Origin: Planomicrobium okeanokoites | Lineage (GTDB): Bacteria > Bacillota > Bacilli > Bacillales_A > Planococcaceae | Assembly (NCBI RefSeq): GCF_003428875.1 | Contig: NZ_QQRS01000001.1 | Location: 310,001 to 374,000, forward strand | DNA: 64,000 bases | Direction of reading: 5' to 3' | In this document: piece after piece, positions 25,972 through 35,967 of the stretch | Layout of the letters: each line of letters starts with the position of its first letter | How positions within the stretch are numbered: the stretch's first letter is position 1 | Translations under genes and position numbers: made by a program | The notes under the pieces: model-generated | Seen by the model: only the letters and a program-made list of their open reading frames with translations | Database searches by the model: none | Told to the model about the DNA's origin: nothing

Positions 25972-26095
25972 GAAAAGCGACGGCACCCGTTAAGCTCTGA
26001 AAGGCATAAGACAATTTGGCGAAGCGGCGTCTTTTCAGCCGCATAGCCAAAGTGGCTTATGACCCGAAGAGCTGGGTCGCCGGAGTCTGGACAAT
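25972..26095 (+). repeat. Dispersed repeat family C, copy 1
   Basis: Begins one base after the efp stop. Conserved arms are AAAAGCGACGGCACCCGTTA, CTGAAAGGCATAAGAC and, downstream, GGCTTATGACCCGAAGAGCT, CGCCGGAGTCTGGACAAT. CATAAG pairs with CTTATG and AGCTCT with AGAGCT, giving a nested stem; an inner GCGGC...GCCGC hairpin fills the middle. Related copies follow at 26098 and at 50509. Confidence 0.88.
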
Positions 26096-26097
26096 AA

Positions 26098-26181
26098 AGA
26101 AAAGCGACGGCACCCGTTAAGCTCTGAAAGGCATGAGACAATTTGGCTTATATCCCGAAGAGCTGGGCCGCCGGAGTTTAG
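26098..26181 (+). repeat. Dispersed repeat family C, copy 2 (deleted form)
   Basis: Tandem partner of copy 1, identical over the first arm except for one base, but lacking the internal hairpin module; the deletion endpoints lie at TTGGC. The remainder still folds by AGCTCT/AGAGCT pairing. Confidence 0.88.
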
Positions 26182-26195
26182 AAAATAATGAATAA

Positions 26196-26222
26196 GGGCC
26201 TCCTTTGCCGGGGGCCGTTTTT
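26196..26222 (+). terminator. Terminator before accB
   Basis: Stem of GGCC/GGCC and CC/GG with a small mismatch, loop TTTGCC, then T5. It ends efp or repeat-derived transcripts. Confidence 0.65.
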
Positions 26223-26282
26223 CTAAAAATGGCATTTCATTAATATTCAATTAAATTTTGTACATAAGGGGAGTAGGGTAAT

Positions 26283-26792
26283 TTGAAAATTCAAGAAATC
26301 CGCGAAATCATAAAATTGGTCGACAGTTCGTCCATTAACGAATTCACATATGAAACAGAAGGCACAAAAATCAAGCTCAAGAAAAATGGCGGGATATCAG
26401 CTGATAATTCGGCAGCGCCAATGCAGTCAGCTCCTGCGGCGCCACAGGCTCCTCAAGCACCTGCAGCCCAAGCCGCTCCAGCTGCTCCAGAAGCACCGGC
26501 AAAAGAAGGGAAGGCTGAACAGCCATCTGCAACTGAAGCTTCAGATGCAAACACGCACAAAATCCTGTCGCCGATGGTCGGGACGTTCTATCAGTCACCT
26601 TCACCTGAAGAAGCTGCATATGTGCAGGTCGGCACGAAAGTTTCCGCTGAACAGGTCGTATGCATCGTAGAAGCCATGAAACTCTTCAATGAAATTGAAG
26701 CGGAAGTGGATGGGGAAATTGCTGAAATTCTTGTAAAAGACGGACAACTCGTCGAATATGGCCAGCCTTTATTCCTCGTTAAAACAAACTGA
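26283..26792 (+). CDS. accB: Biotin carboxyl carrier protein of acetyl-CoA carboxylase
   Basis: Carries the carboxy-biotin between the AccC and AccAD active sites for malonyl-CoA synthesis. The C-terminal biotinyl domain has the [11 protein letters not shown] motif with the biotinylated Lys133. A flexible Pro/Ala-rich linker (about residues 44-78) separates it from the N-terminal helix region. The start codon is TTG at 26283, with GGGGAG about 11 bases upstream. At 169 residues it is of normal size. It is followed by accC; the spoIIIA genes that precede it in spore formers are missing. Confidence 0.96.
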   Translation: MKIQEIREIIKLVDSSSINEFTYETEGTKIKLKKNGGISADNSAAPMQSAPAAPQAPQAPAAQAAPAAPEAPAKEGKAEQPSATEASDANTHKILSPMVGTFYQSPSPEEAAYVQVGTKVSAEQVVCIVEAMKLFNEIEAEVDGEIAEILVKDGQLVEYGQPLFLVKTN

Positions 26793-26809
26793 GGAAGGGG
26801 ATCTGACCA

Positions 26810-28165
26810 ATGACGATGAAAAAAGTATTAATAGCCAACCGCGGTGAAATTGCCGTCCGTATTATCCGCGCATGCAAAGAAATGGATATCGAAACTGTCG
26901 CTGTCTATTCTGAAGCGGATAAAGAGGCGTTGCACGTTGAATTGGCGGACGAAGCATACTGCATCGGCCCCAAATTATCAAAAGACAGCTATTTAAACTT
27001 TTCCAATATCATCAGTGTGGCAAAACTGACCAACTGTGACGGCATCCATCCAGGATACGGTTTTTTGGCAGAAAATGCCAGTTTCGCTGAACTTTGTGAA
27101 GAATGCGATATCATGTTCATCGGGCCAACATCGGATGCCATATCGAAAATGGGTACGAAGGATGTTGCGCGGGAAACCATGCGCAAGGCTGGTGTACCGG
27201 TAGTTCCAGGCTCTACAGGCATCGTGGCGAGCGAAGAAGATGGCCTTAAGATTGCTGAAAAAATCGGCTTCCCGGTCATTATCAAAGCTACTGCAGGCGG
27301 TGGAGGAAAAGGGATCCGTGTGGCTAGAACACGTGAAGATTTCATTACTGGCCTCCGGATGACCCAAAAAGAAGCGGCTGCCGCATTCGGTAACCCAGGT
27401 GTTTATATTGAGAAATTCATCGAAGATTTCCGTCATATCGAGATTCAGGTATTGGCTGATTCACATGGCAACGCTGTCCATTTGGGCGAGCGTGACTGTT
27501 CAATTCAGCGCCGCATGCAGAAATTGGTGGAAGAAGCTCCATCACCTGCCTTGTCACCAGAACTTCGCGCCGAAATGGGCGAAGCGGCAGTCAAAGCGGC
27601 TCTTGCAGTGGCTTATCGCGGAGCAGGTACGGTGGAATTCATCTTTGATGCCGTCAATCAAAAGTTCTATTTCATGGAGATGAATACACGTATTCAGGTT
27701 GAACATCCGGTAACTGAAATGATCACCGGAGTGGATCTGATCCAACAGCAATTGCGTGTGGCTTCCGGTGAAACATTAAGCTTTGGCCAGGAAGACATCA
27801 CGTTTAAAGGCTGGTCGATTGAGTGCCGCATCAACGCTGAAAACCCTGCGAAGAATTTTATGCCTTCAGCGGGACGCGTGGATATGTATCTTCCTCCGGG
27901 CGGCCTTGGCGTCCGCATCGACTCTGCGATGTATTCAGGCTACAGCATTCCGCCGTATTATGATTCCATGGTCGCGAAATTGATCACATTTGCTGATACA
28001 CGTGAAGAGGCGGTTGCGAAAATGAAACGCGCACTTGGTGAATTTGTCATCGAAGGCGTTTTCACGACAATTCCGTTCCATTTGAAACTGATGGATCACG
28101 AAGTTTTCAAATCAGGTGATTTCAACACGAAATTCCTTGAGAAATACGATGTATTGAATTCCTAG
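26810..28165 (+). CDS. accC: Biotin carboxylase subunit of acetyl-CoA carboxylase
   Basis: ATP-grasp enzyme that carboxylates the biotin of BCCP using bicarbonate. MKKVLIANRGEIAVRIIRAC opens the preATP-grasp domain; the glycine-rich ATP lid is ATAGGGGKGIR near residue 160; the catalytic EMNTRIQVEHPVTE near residue 290 is intact. ATG 26810 is preceded by GGAAGGGG; an in-frame ATG two codons later is possible. Length is 451 residues. It could also serve propionyl-CoA carboxylation with the pccB product at 58.5 kb, since no dedicated alpha subunit lies in the window; this is inference. Confidence 0.96.
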   Translation: MTMKKVLIANRGEIAVRIIRACKEMDIETVAVYSEADKEALHVELADEAYCIGPKLSKDSYLNFSNIISVAKLTNCDGIHPGYGFLAENASFAELCEECDIMFIGPTSDAISKMGTKDVARETMRKAGVPVVPGSTGIVASEEDGLKIAEKIGFPVIIKATAGGGGKGIRVARTREDFITGLRMTQKEAAAAFGNPGVYIEKFIEDFRHIEIQVLADSHGNAVHLGERDCSIQRRMQKLVEEAPSPALSPELRAEMGEAAVKAALAVAYRGAGTVEFIFDAVNQKFYFMEMNTRIQVEHPVTEMITGVDLIQQQLRVASGETLSFGQEDITFKGWSIECRINAENPAKNFMPSAGRVDMYLPPGGLGVRIDSAMYSGYSIPPYYDSMVAKLITFADTREEAVAKMKRALGEFVIEGVFTTIPFHLKLMDHEVFKSGDFNTKFLEKYDVLNS

Positions 28166-28179
28166 GGAGGAATGTCACA

Positions 28180-28578
28180 ATGGCAGAAAAAACGATTCCA
28201 TATGTAAAAATGAAACCGACGAACAAACAGGATCTCGGAAATATTGAAGTGGCTCCCGAAGTTCTTGAAATCATCGCAAGCATCGCGGCTTCGGATATCG
28301 AGGGAGTTGCCAGTATGCGAGGGAATTTTGCATCTGGCGTAGTTGAACGTCTTGGCAAGAAAGTCCATGGCAAAGGCGTCAAAACCGAACTTGCGGCTGA
28401 CGGCTTGATGATTGATGTCTATTGTGTCATCAATTATGGCGTTTCGATTCCACAGACTGCCCAGAAAATCCAGGAACAGGTTCGCCAGACACTTGAAAAC
28501 ATGACATCCCTGCAGACTCAGGAAGTGAATGTCCATATTACCGGAATTCAATTTGAGTCCCAACAGAATATCGATTGA
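28180..28578 (+). CDS. yqhY: Asp23/Gls24 family protein YqhY
   Basis: A 132-residue Asp23-family protein encoded with accBC as in most Firmicutes. The pattern ISP-like NIEVAPEVLEIIASIAASDIEGVASM, then GVKTELAADGLMIDVYCVINYG and IPQTAQKIQEQVRQTLENMT, is typical. No membrane segment. In B. subtilis loss of yqhY perturbs acetyl-CoA carboxylase activity and leads to suppressors in acc genes, so a role in controlling lipid synthesis is suggested. SD TAGGGAGGA. Confidence 0.93.
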   Translation: MAEKTIPYVKMKPTNKQDLGNIEVAPEVLEIIASIAASDIEGVASMRGNFASGVVERLGKKVHGKGVKTELAADGLMIDVYCVINYGVSIPQTAQKIQEQVRQTLENMTSLQTQEVNVHITGIQFESQQNID

Positions 28579-28589
28579 TGAGCGAGAGA

Positions 28590-28626
28590 CTGCCCAGCCA
28601 CCAGATGGTGATGGGCGGTTTTTTAA
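28590..28626 (+). terminator. Terminator of accBC-yqhY
   Basis: CTGCCCAGCCACCA with TGGTGATGGGCGG, small internal mismatch, followed by T6. Confidence 0.85.
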
Positions 28627-28767
28627 ATTTGCGTGCATCTTTTGAGTTTTTGTGGAATGCTTTGAGGATTGACCCTCTTATTTTCCGAACATTTCAAACA
28701 TGGAAGTTCCGATGGATTATCTGTATAATGAGGGGTAATTAGCAGTGAAAAGGAGACCGGGTTTATT

Positions 28768-29157
28768 ATGAAACGACATGAAGCACGCGAAAAAGCACTC
28801 CAGACCTTATTTCAATTGGAGGGCACCGAACTGACGATGGTGGAAGCGATCGACCATGTAATGGATGGAGAGAACGATAATTTCTACACACTCCTTGTCG
28901 AAGGTACATATACGAATATGGCTGACATCGACGAAAAATTAAAAGGACATTTGGAAAATTGGTCTTTGGAGAGATTGCCGAAAATTGAACGCACTATCCT
29001 GCGTATGGCTGTCTTCGAACTGACATATATGGAAGATGCGCCATCCCGTGTCATCATGAATGAAGCGATTGAACTCAGTAAAACGTTCGGTGATGAAAAA
29101 TCGAGCCGCTTCGTCAATGGGGTTCTATCTAAATTTACAGACGAACTAGAAAATTAA
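28768..29157 (+). CDS. nusB: Transcription antitermination factor NusB
   Basis: All-helical RNA-binding protein that with NusE (S10) binds boxA during rRNA transcription. The start MKRHEAREKALQTLFQLEG and the later ERTILRMAVFEL...PSRVIMNEAIELSKTFGDEKSSRFVNGVLSK match NusB end to end. Length is 129 residues. The SD is AAAGGAGA. A TATAAT at 28724-28729 lies upstream, without a clear -35. Next gene folD begins 15 bases downstream. Confidence 0.97.
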   Translation: MKRHEAREKALQTLFQLEGTELTMVEAIDHVMDGENDNFYTLLVEGTYTNMADIDEKLKGHLENWSLERLPKIERTILRMAVFELTYMEDAPSRVIMNEAIELSKTFGDEKSSRFVNGVLSKFTDELEN

Positions 29158-29172
29158 TTTGGGGGGATTCAC

Positions 29173-30033
29173 TTGTCAGCCACTTTAATCGATGGAAAAG
29201 CAACCAGCCAGAAAATCAAAAACGAAATAGCACTTCGCGTGGAACAATTAGCATCAAAAGGAATCATACCGGGATTAGCGGTCGTCCTGATCGGTGACAA
29301 CCCGGCGTCCCATACATATGTAAAAAATAAAAAGAGAACATGCGAAGCACTTGGCATGCGGTCTGATTTATTGCAGTTCCCGGAGACTTTCGGTGAAGAC
29401 GAATTACTGGCAGTGATCCACAACTTGAACAATGACCCTGAAATTCATGGCATACTCGTACAATTGCCGCTTCCGGGACATATCGATGAATTTAAAGTGA
29501 TACTGGCGATTGATCCGGAAAAAGATGTCGACGGATTCCATCCTGTGTCAGTCGGAAATATGATGATTGGCAGGGACGCTTTTTTGCCATGTACGCCACA
29601 CGGCATCATGAAACTGCTGGAAGAATATCAAATCGATCCGGCAGGCAAGCATGCGGTCGTCATCGGCAGAAGCAATATCGTCGGAAAGCCGGCGGGGCAG
29701 CTTCTATTGCAAAAGGACGCTACAGTGACATATTGCCATTCCAGAACTGTTGATTTGGCAGCTTATACCCGAACTGCGGATATTCTTGTATCTGCAGTCG
29801 GACGGGCGAAGTTCCTGGGCAAAGATTATATAAAACCTGGAGCTGTAGTCATCGATGTCGGCATGAACCGGGATGAAAACGGCAAGTTATGCGGCGACGT
29901 GAATTTTGACGACGTCCTTGAAACTGCTTCTTATGTTACACCCGTGCCAGGCGGTGTCGGTCCTATGACCATCGCTATGCTGATGGAAAATACACTCCTG
30001 TCGGCTGAAAGAGGATTAGCGGAGACAAAATGA
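29173..30033 (+). CDS. folD: Methylenetetrahydrofolate dehydrogenase/cyclohydrolase FolD
   Basis: Bifunctional enzyme interconverting 5,10-methylene-, methenyl- and 10-formyl-THF. Catalytic Lys is in [16 protein letters not shown], and the folate-site QLPLPGHID, the Rossmann-type [17 protein letters not shown], and [14 protein letters not shown] are all present. Start is TTG 29173 behind a run of G (TTTGGGGGGATT). Length 286 residues. It links the methylene-THF made by the gcv system to formyl-THF. Confidence 0.97.
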   Translation: MSATLIDGKATSQKIKNEIALRVEQLASKGIIPGLAVVLIGDNPASHTYVKNKKRTCEALGMRSDLLQFPETFGEDELLAVIHNLNNDPEIHGILVQLPLPGHIDEFKVILAIDPEKDVDGFHPVSVGNMMIGRDAFLPCTPHGIMKLLEEYQIDPAGKHAVVIGRSNIVGKPAGQLLLQKDATVTYCHSRTVDLAAYTRTADILVSAVGRAKFLGKDYIKPGAVVIDVGMNRDENGKLCGDVNFDDVLETASYVTPVPGGVGPMTIAMLMENTLLSAERGLAETK

Positions 30034-30060
30034 GCTTGACCATGTAAAATAATAAGAAAC

Positions 30061-30092
30061 AAAGCTGTTTTTCGAAAGAAAGACAGCTTTTT
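30061..30092 (+). terminator. Terminator-like hairpin between folD and xseA
   Basis: AAAGCTGT/ACAGCTTT stem extended by TTTTC/GAAAG pairing, followed by a short T-run. It may attenuate rather than stop transcription. Confidence 0.7.
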
Positions 30093-30117
30093 AATATGGA
30101 AGATAGGGGCTGAAAAC

Positions 30118-31479
30118 TTGACGTCCGACCCATACTTAAGTGTAAAAGCGTTAACGAAATACATAAAAAAGAAATTTGATGCCGACCCTTATCTACGGGA
30201 TGTTTATGTAAAAGGGGAACTTTCGAATGTGAAGATCCATACGAGCGGCCATATTTATTTCACCTTGAAAGACAGTTCTGCGCGATTGCCTGCAGTGATG
30301 TTTGCCGCTAATGCCCGTGCCGTGAAATTTAAACCGGAGAGCGGTATGACAGTGCTGATCCGAGGCGATGTTTCCGTTTATGAAGCTTCAGGACAATACC
30401 AATTATATGCGCATTCGATGCAGCCCGATGGCATAGGTGATTATTATCTGGCATTCGAACAATTGAAGAAGAAGCTTTATGAAGAAGGTTTCTTTAATCC
30501 TTCCCATAAGAAGCAATTGCCCAGATTCCCTGACAAAATCGCAGTAGTCACCGCACCCACAGGAGCAGCCGTCAGAGATATTGTCATTACTTTGAACCGG
30601 CGCTACCCGCTGGCAAAGGTTACGATATTTCCCACGTTAGTGCAAGGTGAGCAAGCGACCAGATCCATTGTCCAGTCGATACAGGCAGCCAATAAAACAG
30701 ATTTTGATGTCATGATTGTTGGCCGTGGCGGCGGTTCAATAGAAGATCTGTGGGCTTTTAATGAAGAGGCTGTCGCCAGAGCCATTTTTGATTCGCGGAT
30801 TCCGATCATTTCCGCTGTGGGCCATGAAACCGACACAACAATTGCGGATTTTGTGGCAGATCTTCGCGCTGCCACACCGACGGCCGCTGCTGAACTCGCA
30901 GTTCCAAGCCGCACTGAATTGCTGGACAGGGTGATAAATCAGCAGAGCGGCATGTACCGTGTCATTACGAATCTGCTCGAAAGGGAAAAGACAGCTTTAA
31001 GAAAGCTGACGACTTCGATGCCATTTGCATATCCGGACCGATTGTATCGGCCGTTCATAGAAAGGGTGGAACGCGCCACCGATTCACTGCAGCGGGAAGT
31101 TTTCCAGCATCTGAACCGGTCGCGGGAGCGGCATGCCAATCTGGACCGCCAGCTGGCCAACCGGATTCCCACACAGCGGATCCGCCAGTCGCAGGCGGAT
31201 ATCAGCCAATTACAAAAACGGCTGGAGCAATCCGCCCTTCAATCGATGAACACCAATAAAATGAAATTAAGTTCGGCAATGCGCACTCTTGATGCTTTGA
31301 GCCCATTAAAACTTATGGAGCGCGGCTACACTATTCCTTACAAGGACGGTGATGTGGTGAAGAGCATCCAGCAGGTGAGAGCCGGAGATGAACTTAAAGT
31401 GACCATGCAGGACGGAACTGTGGAAACAACCGTCACCAAAACTATTCCAATTACAAAAGGGGAGCATACAGATGGCTGA
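30118..31479 (+). CDS. xseA: Exodeoxyribonuclease VII large subunit
   Basis: Catalytic subunit of the single-strand-specific nuclease. The N-terminal OB domain (YLSVKALTKYIKKKF...VYVKGELSNVK...HIYFTLKD) is followed by the catalytic region with VVTAPTGAAVRDI, VGRGGGSIEDLWAFNEE and SAVGHETDTTIADFVADLRAATPTAAAEL; the rest is a long coiled coil. The start is TTG at 30118 with AGGGGC upstream. 453 residues, full length. It overlaps xseB by 8 bases. Confidence 0.96.
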   Translation: MTSDPYLSVKALTKYIKKKFDADPYLRDVYVKGELSNVKIHTSGHIYFTLKDSSARLPAVMFAANARAVKFKPESGMTVLIRGDVSVYEASGQYQLYAHSMQPDGIGDYYLAFEQLKKKLYEEGFFNPSHKKQLPRFPDKIAVVTAPTGAAVRDIVITLNRRYPLAKVTIFPTLVQGEQATRSIVQSIQAANKTDFDVMIVGRGGGSIEDLWAFNEEAVARAIFDSRIPIISAVGHETDTTIADFVADLRAATPTAAAELAVPSRTELLDRVINQQSGMYRVITNLLEREKTALRKLTTSMPFAYPDRLYRPFIERVERATDSLQREVFQHLNRSRERHANLDRQLANRIPTQRIRQSQADISQLQKRLEQSALQSMNTNKMKLSSAMRTLDALSPLKLMERGYTIPYKDGDVVKSIQQVRAGDELKVTMQDGTVETTVTKTIPITKGEHTDG

Positions 31480-31708
31480 AAAGAAAATCATGTTCAATGA
31501 CGCGATGCAGCAATTGGAGGAAATCGTCCGCCAACTGGAACAAGGGGATGTGCCTTTGGAGGAAGCATTAACCCTATATCAAAAGGGCATGGAATTATCA
31601 AAAGTGTGCCACGATAAATTACAGAATGCTGAAGAACAATTAGTGACGATGATGAAAGACGGCAAAGAAACATCCGTCGATATCGGAAAGGACGGGACGC
31701 CGAAATGA
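31472..31708 (+). CDS. xseB: Exodeoxyribonuclease VII small subunit
   Basis: Small helical subunit that wraps the XseA coiled coil. The 78-residue sequence has the family pattern FNDAMQQLEEIVRQLEQGDVPLEEALTLYQKGMEL and CHDKLQNAEE. ATG 31472 lies within the end of xseA behind AAAGGGGAG. The stop overlaps the ispA start (ATGA). Confidence 0.96.
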   Translation: MAEKKIMFNDAMQQLEEIVRQLEQGDVPLEEALTLYQKGMELSKVCHDKLQNAEEQLVTMMKDGKETSVDIGKDGTPK

Positions 31709-32583
31709 AGTTGAACGAGTTCCGCAGCTATTACGAACCGTTGATCCAGCAGGAGTTACTGGGTCAGATCTCTTCATTATCGATTCCGGCTTCATTAAAG
31801 GAATCAATGAATTATTCCCTCCAGGCAGGCGGCAAGCGCATTCGCCCGATCCTTCTGCTTGCGGTCATGCATGAACTTGGCCATAACCATCCGGATGCTC
31901 TAAAAGTTGCGGCTGCAATTGAAATGATCCATACCTATTCGCTGATCCATGACGATCTGCCGAGTATGGACGACGACGATCTGAGAAGAGGCATGCCGAC
32001 GAACCATAAAGTCTACGGGGAGGCAGTCGCCATCCTGGCGGGTGACGCTTTACTTACGTACAGCTTTGGTTTGATCGCGCGCTTAGAAAATGTCTCGAGC
32101 GATGATAAAGTGCAATTGATCGATCTTATGAGTGTGTCAGCCGGTGCGGAAGGCATGGTCGGCGGCCAGATCCTGGACATTGAAGGCGAAGAAAAGAAAT
32201 TGGAATTACAGGAACTTGAACAAGTGCATCGCTTAAAAACAGGGGCGCTGCTGACTTTCAGTATCCTGGCAGGGGCGATACTTGCGCAGGCGAAACCCGA
32301 TACCATGGTGTCATTGACCCGTTTTGGGAAGCATCTTGGACTCGCTTTCCAGATTCAGGACGATATTTTGGACGTTACAGGAACATCCGAAGAACTTGGC
32401 AAAACGGCCGGAAAAGATGAAAACAGCGAAAAAAGCACTTATCCAGGCATCCTGACACTTCCGAAAGCCAAGGAAAAATTGGACCATCATGCAGCTGAAG
32501 CATTGGCTGCTATCGAAGGGTTGGACGGGGAAGCGGCATTATTGAAAGAATTGACGGCCATGATAGTCAAAAGAAAAAACTGA
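31705..32583 (+). CDS. ispA: Polyprenyl (farnesyl diphosphate) synthase
   Basis: Chain-elongating prenyltransferase making farnesyl diphosphate from DMAPP and IPP in the cytosol. The first Asp-rich motif DDLPSMDDDDLRRG (about residue 83) and the second, QIQDDILD (about 215), are intact, with GGKRIRP at 44-50 for IPP binding. 292 residues is typical. ATG 31705 overlaps the xseB stop. It sits just before dxs, which supplies the pathway's first intermediate; a separate promoter exists between them. Confidence 0.96.
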   Translation: MKLNEFRSYYEPLIQQELLGQISSLSIPASLKESMNYSLQAGGKRIRPILLLAVMHELGHNHPDALKVAAAIEMIHTYSLIHDDLPSMDDDDLRRGMPTNHKVYGEAVAILAGDALLTYSFGLIARLENVSSDDKVQLIDLMSVSAGAEGMVGGQILDIEGEEKKLELQELEQVHRLKTGALLTFSILAGAILAQAKPDTMVSLTRFGKHLGLAFQIQDDILDVTGTSEELGKTAGKDENSEKSTYPGILTLPKAKEKLDHHAAEALAAIEGLDGEAALLKELTAMIVKRKN

Positions 32584-32599
32584 CAATAGTTGCTCCCGT

Positions 32600-32627
32600 T
32601 TGTACATTCGCTGACAATTGATATAAT
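32600..32627 (+). promoter_or_regulatory. Extended -10 promoter of dxs
   Basis: A perfect TATAAT at 32622-32627 with extended TGA directly before it; a weak -35 TTGTAC is at 32600-32605 with a 16-base spacer. Confidence 0.6.
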
Positions 32628-32675
32628 GTAGAGAGAAATAAAGACGGAAAAATTTTTAAAAAGGTGTGTGATGGA

Positions 32676-34580
32676 ATGGATCTTCATACGATTACTAGTC
32701 CATCTTTCTTAAAACAGCTGAGCAATGATCAGCTTGTTGACTTAAGTGAAGATATTAGACGATTTTTAATAGAGAACTTATCAAAAACCGGTGGACACAT
32801 CGGCCCCAATCTTGGTGTGGTTGAATTGACGATTGCGCTTCATCGCGTATTCGACAGCCCATCGGACAAATTGATCTGGGATGTCGGGCATCAATCTTAT
32901 GTCCATAAAATTCTTACCGGAAGAGCATCGCAATTTGACACGCTGCGTCAGTTCAAAGGACTTTGTGGTTTCCCTAAACGCAATGAAAGCGATCATGATG
33001 TATGGGAAACAGGACATAGCTCCACTTCATTATCCGCAGCAATGGGGATGGCTGCCGCACGTGATATCAAAGGCGCCAAAAATCATGTCATCCCGATTAT
33101 CGGTGATGGGGCATTGACTGGCGGCATGGCCTTGGAAGCTCTTAACCATATCGGCCACGCCAACACGGATATGGTTGTCATCCTGAATGACAACGAGATG
33201 TCGATTGCACCTAATGTTGGTGCTTTGCATTCTGTGCTCGGGCGTATGCGTACTGCCGGTAAATACAATAAAGTCAAAGACGATCTCGAATACCTTCTTA
33301 AAAAGGTGCCGGCTGTCGGAGGCAAACTTGCCACCACGGCTGAACGTGTAAAAGACAGCCTCAAATATCTACTGGTATCAGGCATGTTTTTTGAAGAGCT
33401 TGGATTCACTTACCTTGGACCAATTGATGGCCATGACCTGGAAGAACTTGAAGACAATCTGCAATACGCCAAAAAAGTTGGCGGACCTGTACTATTGCAT
33501 GTCGTTACCAAAAAAGGTAAAGGCTTCTTGCCTGCGGAACAGGATAAAATCGGTACATGGCACGGAACTGGCCCTTATAAGATCGATACCGGGGATCTCG
33601 TGAAATCATCATCGAAAGCACCTTCCTGGAGTGGCTTGGTGGCTGAAACCGTCCGCAAGCTGGCACGTACAGACGAACGCATTGTAGCGATTACGCCTGC
33701 GATGCCGGTTGGATCCAAGCTGGAAGGCTTCGCTTCTGAATTTCCGAACCGTTTCTATGACGTGGGCATAGCAGAACAGCATGCCACCACGATGTCTGCC
33801 GGACTTGCTACACAAGATATGAAACCTTTCCTGGCCATTTATTCGACATTCCTTCAACGCGCATATGACCAGGTGGTCCATGATATCTGCCGCCAAAACC
33901 TGAATGTTTTCATCGGCATTGACCGCTCCGGTTTAGTAGGGGCGGACGGCGAAACGCATCAGGGTGTATTTGATGTCGCATTCCTCCGCAACTTGCCGAA
34001 TATGGTTGTTATGATGCCGAAAGATGAAAATGAAGGACAGCATATGGTCAAAACCGCCATCGACTATAATGGAGGTCCGATTGCCTTGCGCTATCCGAGG
34101 GGCAACGGACTGGGTGTAGAGATGGATGCCGAGCTTCAGGCATTGCCGATCGGCAGCTGGGAAGTCTTGAAAAAAGGTACAGATGCCGTCATCCTGACTT
34201 TCGGTACCACAATACCGATGGCGATGGATGCTGCAGAAAAACTTTCTGAAAAAGGCATCAATGCAGAAGTTGTTAACGCCCGTTTCATCAAACCGATGGA
34301 TGAAGAAATGCTTCACTCCATTTTCAAACGCAATATACCTGTGATGACCATTGAAGAAGCGATTCTTCAGGGTGGTTTCGGCAGCGCGGTGCTTGAGTTT
34401 GCCCATGATCATGGTTACCATGATGCAACAATCGACCGAATGGGGATTCCGGATCAATTCATTGAACACGGTGATGTTGCCGAATTGATGGATGAAATCC
34501 ATATGAACAGCGACCAAGTTGTCAGTACCATTCAGAATCTGATTCCAGAAAAATCACAGGCAGGCTACAAAGCCCTATGA
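32676..34580 (+). CDS. dxs: 1-deoxy-D-xylulose-5-phosphate synthase
   Basis: TPP-dependent condensation of pyruvate and glyceraldehyde 3-phosphate, the entry step of the MEP isoprenoid pathway. The TPP motif is [18 protein letters not shown]...DNEMSIAPN; the catalytic His is in [12 protein letters not shown]; the transketolase pyrimidine domain has [19 protein letters not shown] choose ATG 32676 ([15 protein letters not shown]) with AAGGTG nine bases upstream over a GTG at 32664. 634 residues, complete. The stop overlaps the tlyA ATG. Confidence 0.97.
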   Translation: MDLHTITSPSFLKQLSNDQLVDLSEDIRRFLIENLSKTGGHIGPNLGVVELTIALHRVFDSPSDKLIWDVGHQSYVHKILTGRASQFDTLRQFKGLCGFPKRNESDHDVWETGHSSTSLSAAMGMAAARDIKGAKNHVIPIIGDGALTGGMALEALNHIGHANTDMVVILNDNEMSIAPNVGALHSVLGRMRTAGKYNKVKDDLEYLLKKVPAVGGKLATTAERVKDSLKYLLVSGMFFEELGFTYLGPIDGHDLEELEDNLQYAKKVGGPVLLHVVTKKGKGFLPAEQDKIGTWHGTGPYKIDTGDLVKSSSKAPSWSGLVAETVRKLARTDERIVAITPAMPVGSKLEGFASEFPNRFYDVGIAEQHATTMSAGLATQDMKPFLAIYSTFLQRAYDQVVHDICRQNLNVFIGIDRSGLVGADGETHQGVFDVAFLRNLPNMVVMMPKDENEGQHMVKTAIDYNGGPIALRYPRGNGLGVEMDAELQALPIGSWEVLKKGTDAVILTFGTTIPMAMDAAEKLSEKGINAEVVNARFIKPMDEEMLHSIFKRNIPVMTIEEAILQGGFGSAVLEFAHDHGYHDATIDRMGIPDQFIEHGDVAELMDEIHMNSDQVVSTIQNLIPEKSQAGYKAL

Positions 34581-35398
34581 ACAAAATCAAAAAAGAACGT
34601 GTGGATGTTCTCCTTGTAGATCGGGGAATCTGTGAAACACGTGAGAAAGCGAAACGCGCCATCATGGCTGGAATCATCTATTCCGGTTCTGAACGGCTGA
34701 ACAAACCGGGAGAAAAGATCTTTTCGGATGCTCCATTGCAAATGAAGGGCAATGATCTTAAATATGTCAGCAGGGGTGGCTTGAAACTTGAAAAAGCCTT
34801 GGCTGAATTCGATCTGTCCGTCGATGGCAAACTGATGCTCGATATCGGCTCTTCCACCGGCGGTTTTACGGATTGCGCCTTGCAGAACGGTGCTGCCCAT
34901 TGCTACGCCTTGGACGTCGGTTATAATCAGCTGGCTTGGAAAATCAGGCAGGACAATCGGGTGACAGTTATGGAACGGACGAATTTCCGTCATTCCAAAC
35001 CTGAAGATTTTACGGAAGGTCTGCCTGAATTCGCCAGCATTGATGTATCATTCATTTCATTGAAAATCATCCTGCCGGTCTTGAAAACAATCCTGGTGCC
35101 GGGGGGCGATGTGATTGCCCTCGTGAAACCTCAATTTGAAGCAGGCAGGGAAAATGTAGGCAAAAAAGGTATTATCCGCGATCCCAAAATCCATAAAGAT
35201 GTGCTGATAAAAGTCGGCGGTTTCGCATCTGAAGCCGGTTTTCATATCAGGAATATGTCCTACTCCCCCATAACTGGAGGAGAAGGTAACATCGAATTCC
35301 TCTTTCATCTGCAATCGGCTTTCGACGGGGAAGAAGTTTCCTCCATTTCTGAAGCGGATGCTGTTCAGACAGTCGCATCAGCACATGAAAATCTTTAG
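34577..35398 (+). CDS. tlyA: TlyA family rRNA 2'-O-methyltransferase (YqxC)
   Basis: An S4 RNA-binding domain at the N-terminus ([27 protein letters not shown]) is fused to an FtsJ-like SAM methyltransferase domain with [16 protein letters not shown]. The related mycobacterial TlyA methylates 16S and 23S rRNA; the Bacillus YqxC group is thought to act on rRNA but its site is not established here. 273 residues. The ATG overlaps the dxs stop (ATGA), so the two are translationally coupled. Confidence 0.93.
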   Translation: MNKIKKERVDVLLVDRGICETREKAKRAIMAGIIYSGSERLNKPGEKIFSDAPLQMKGNDLKYVSRGGLKLEKALAEFDLSVDGKLMLDIGSSTGGFTDCALQNGAAHCYALDVGYNQLAWKIRQDNRVTVMERTNFRHSKPEDFTEGLPEFASIDVSFISLKIILPVLKTILVPGGDVIALVKPQFEAGRENVGKKGIIRDPKIHKDVLIKVGGFASEAGFHIRNMSYSPITGGEGNIEFLFHLQSAFDGEEVSSISEADAVQTVASAHENL

Positions 35399-35403
35399 CA
35401 GGC

Positions 35404-35430
35404 AAACACATTCCTTCGGGCATGTGTTTT
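35404..35430 (+). terminator. Terminator after tlyA
   Basis: AAACACAT/ATGTGTTT stem around a CCTTCGGG-type loop, followed by a T-rich tail. Confidence 0.75.
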
Positions 35431-35500
35431 CTTGTTTTTAACCACATTTAAGGTTACGATATAAAAGAATTAGAATAATTATTCATTCAGGGGGCACATT

Positions 35501-35950
35501 ATGAATAAAGGACAACGCCATATAAAAATTCGTGACCTCATCTCGAACCGTGAGATTGAAACGCAGGATGAATTGGTGGATATTTTAAAAGCAGGTGGAT
35601 ACGAAGTCACTCAAGCTACGGTTTCAAGAGATATAAAAGAATTGCATCTCGTCAAAGTGCCATTGCAGGACGGACGCTATAAATACAGTTTGCCTGCGGA
35701 TCAGCGCTTCAATCCGATGCAGAAATTGCACCGTGCGCTAACTGATGCGTTTGTCAGCATCGACGGCGCCAGCCATTTTCTTGTCATGAAGACCCTGCCG
35801 GGAAATGCTCATGCCATAGGTTCATTGATAGACCATCTGGACTGGCCAGAAATACTTGGAACAATTTGCGGTGATGATACCTGTTTGATTATATGCAGGG
35901 ATACAGAACATCGGGACATACTAAAACAGCGCTTGATTGAAATGCTTTGA
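35501..35950 (+). CDS. ahrC: Arginine repressor AhrC/ArgR
   Basis: Hexameric regulator of arginine biosynthesis and catabolism. The N-terminal winged helix reads [53 protein letters not shown]; the C-terminal oligomerisation and arginine-binding domain has [32 protein letters not shown] with the paired Asp residues. 149 residues, full length. SD CAGGGGG. It lies before recN as in B. subtilis. Confidence 0.97.
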   Translation: MNKGQRHIKIRDLISNREIETQDELVDILKAGGYEVTQATVSRDIKELHLVKVPLQDGRYKYSLPADQRFNPMQKLHRALTDAFVSIDGASHFLVMKTLPGNAHAIGSLIDHLDWPEILGTICGDDTCLIICRDTEHRDILKQRLIEML

Positions 35951-35967
35951 TGAAGAGGTGAAAACTG

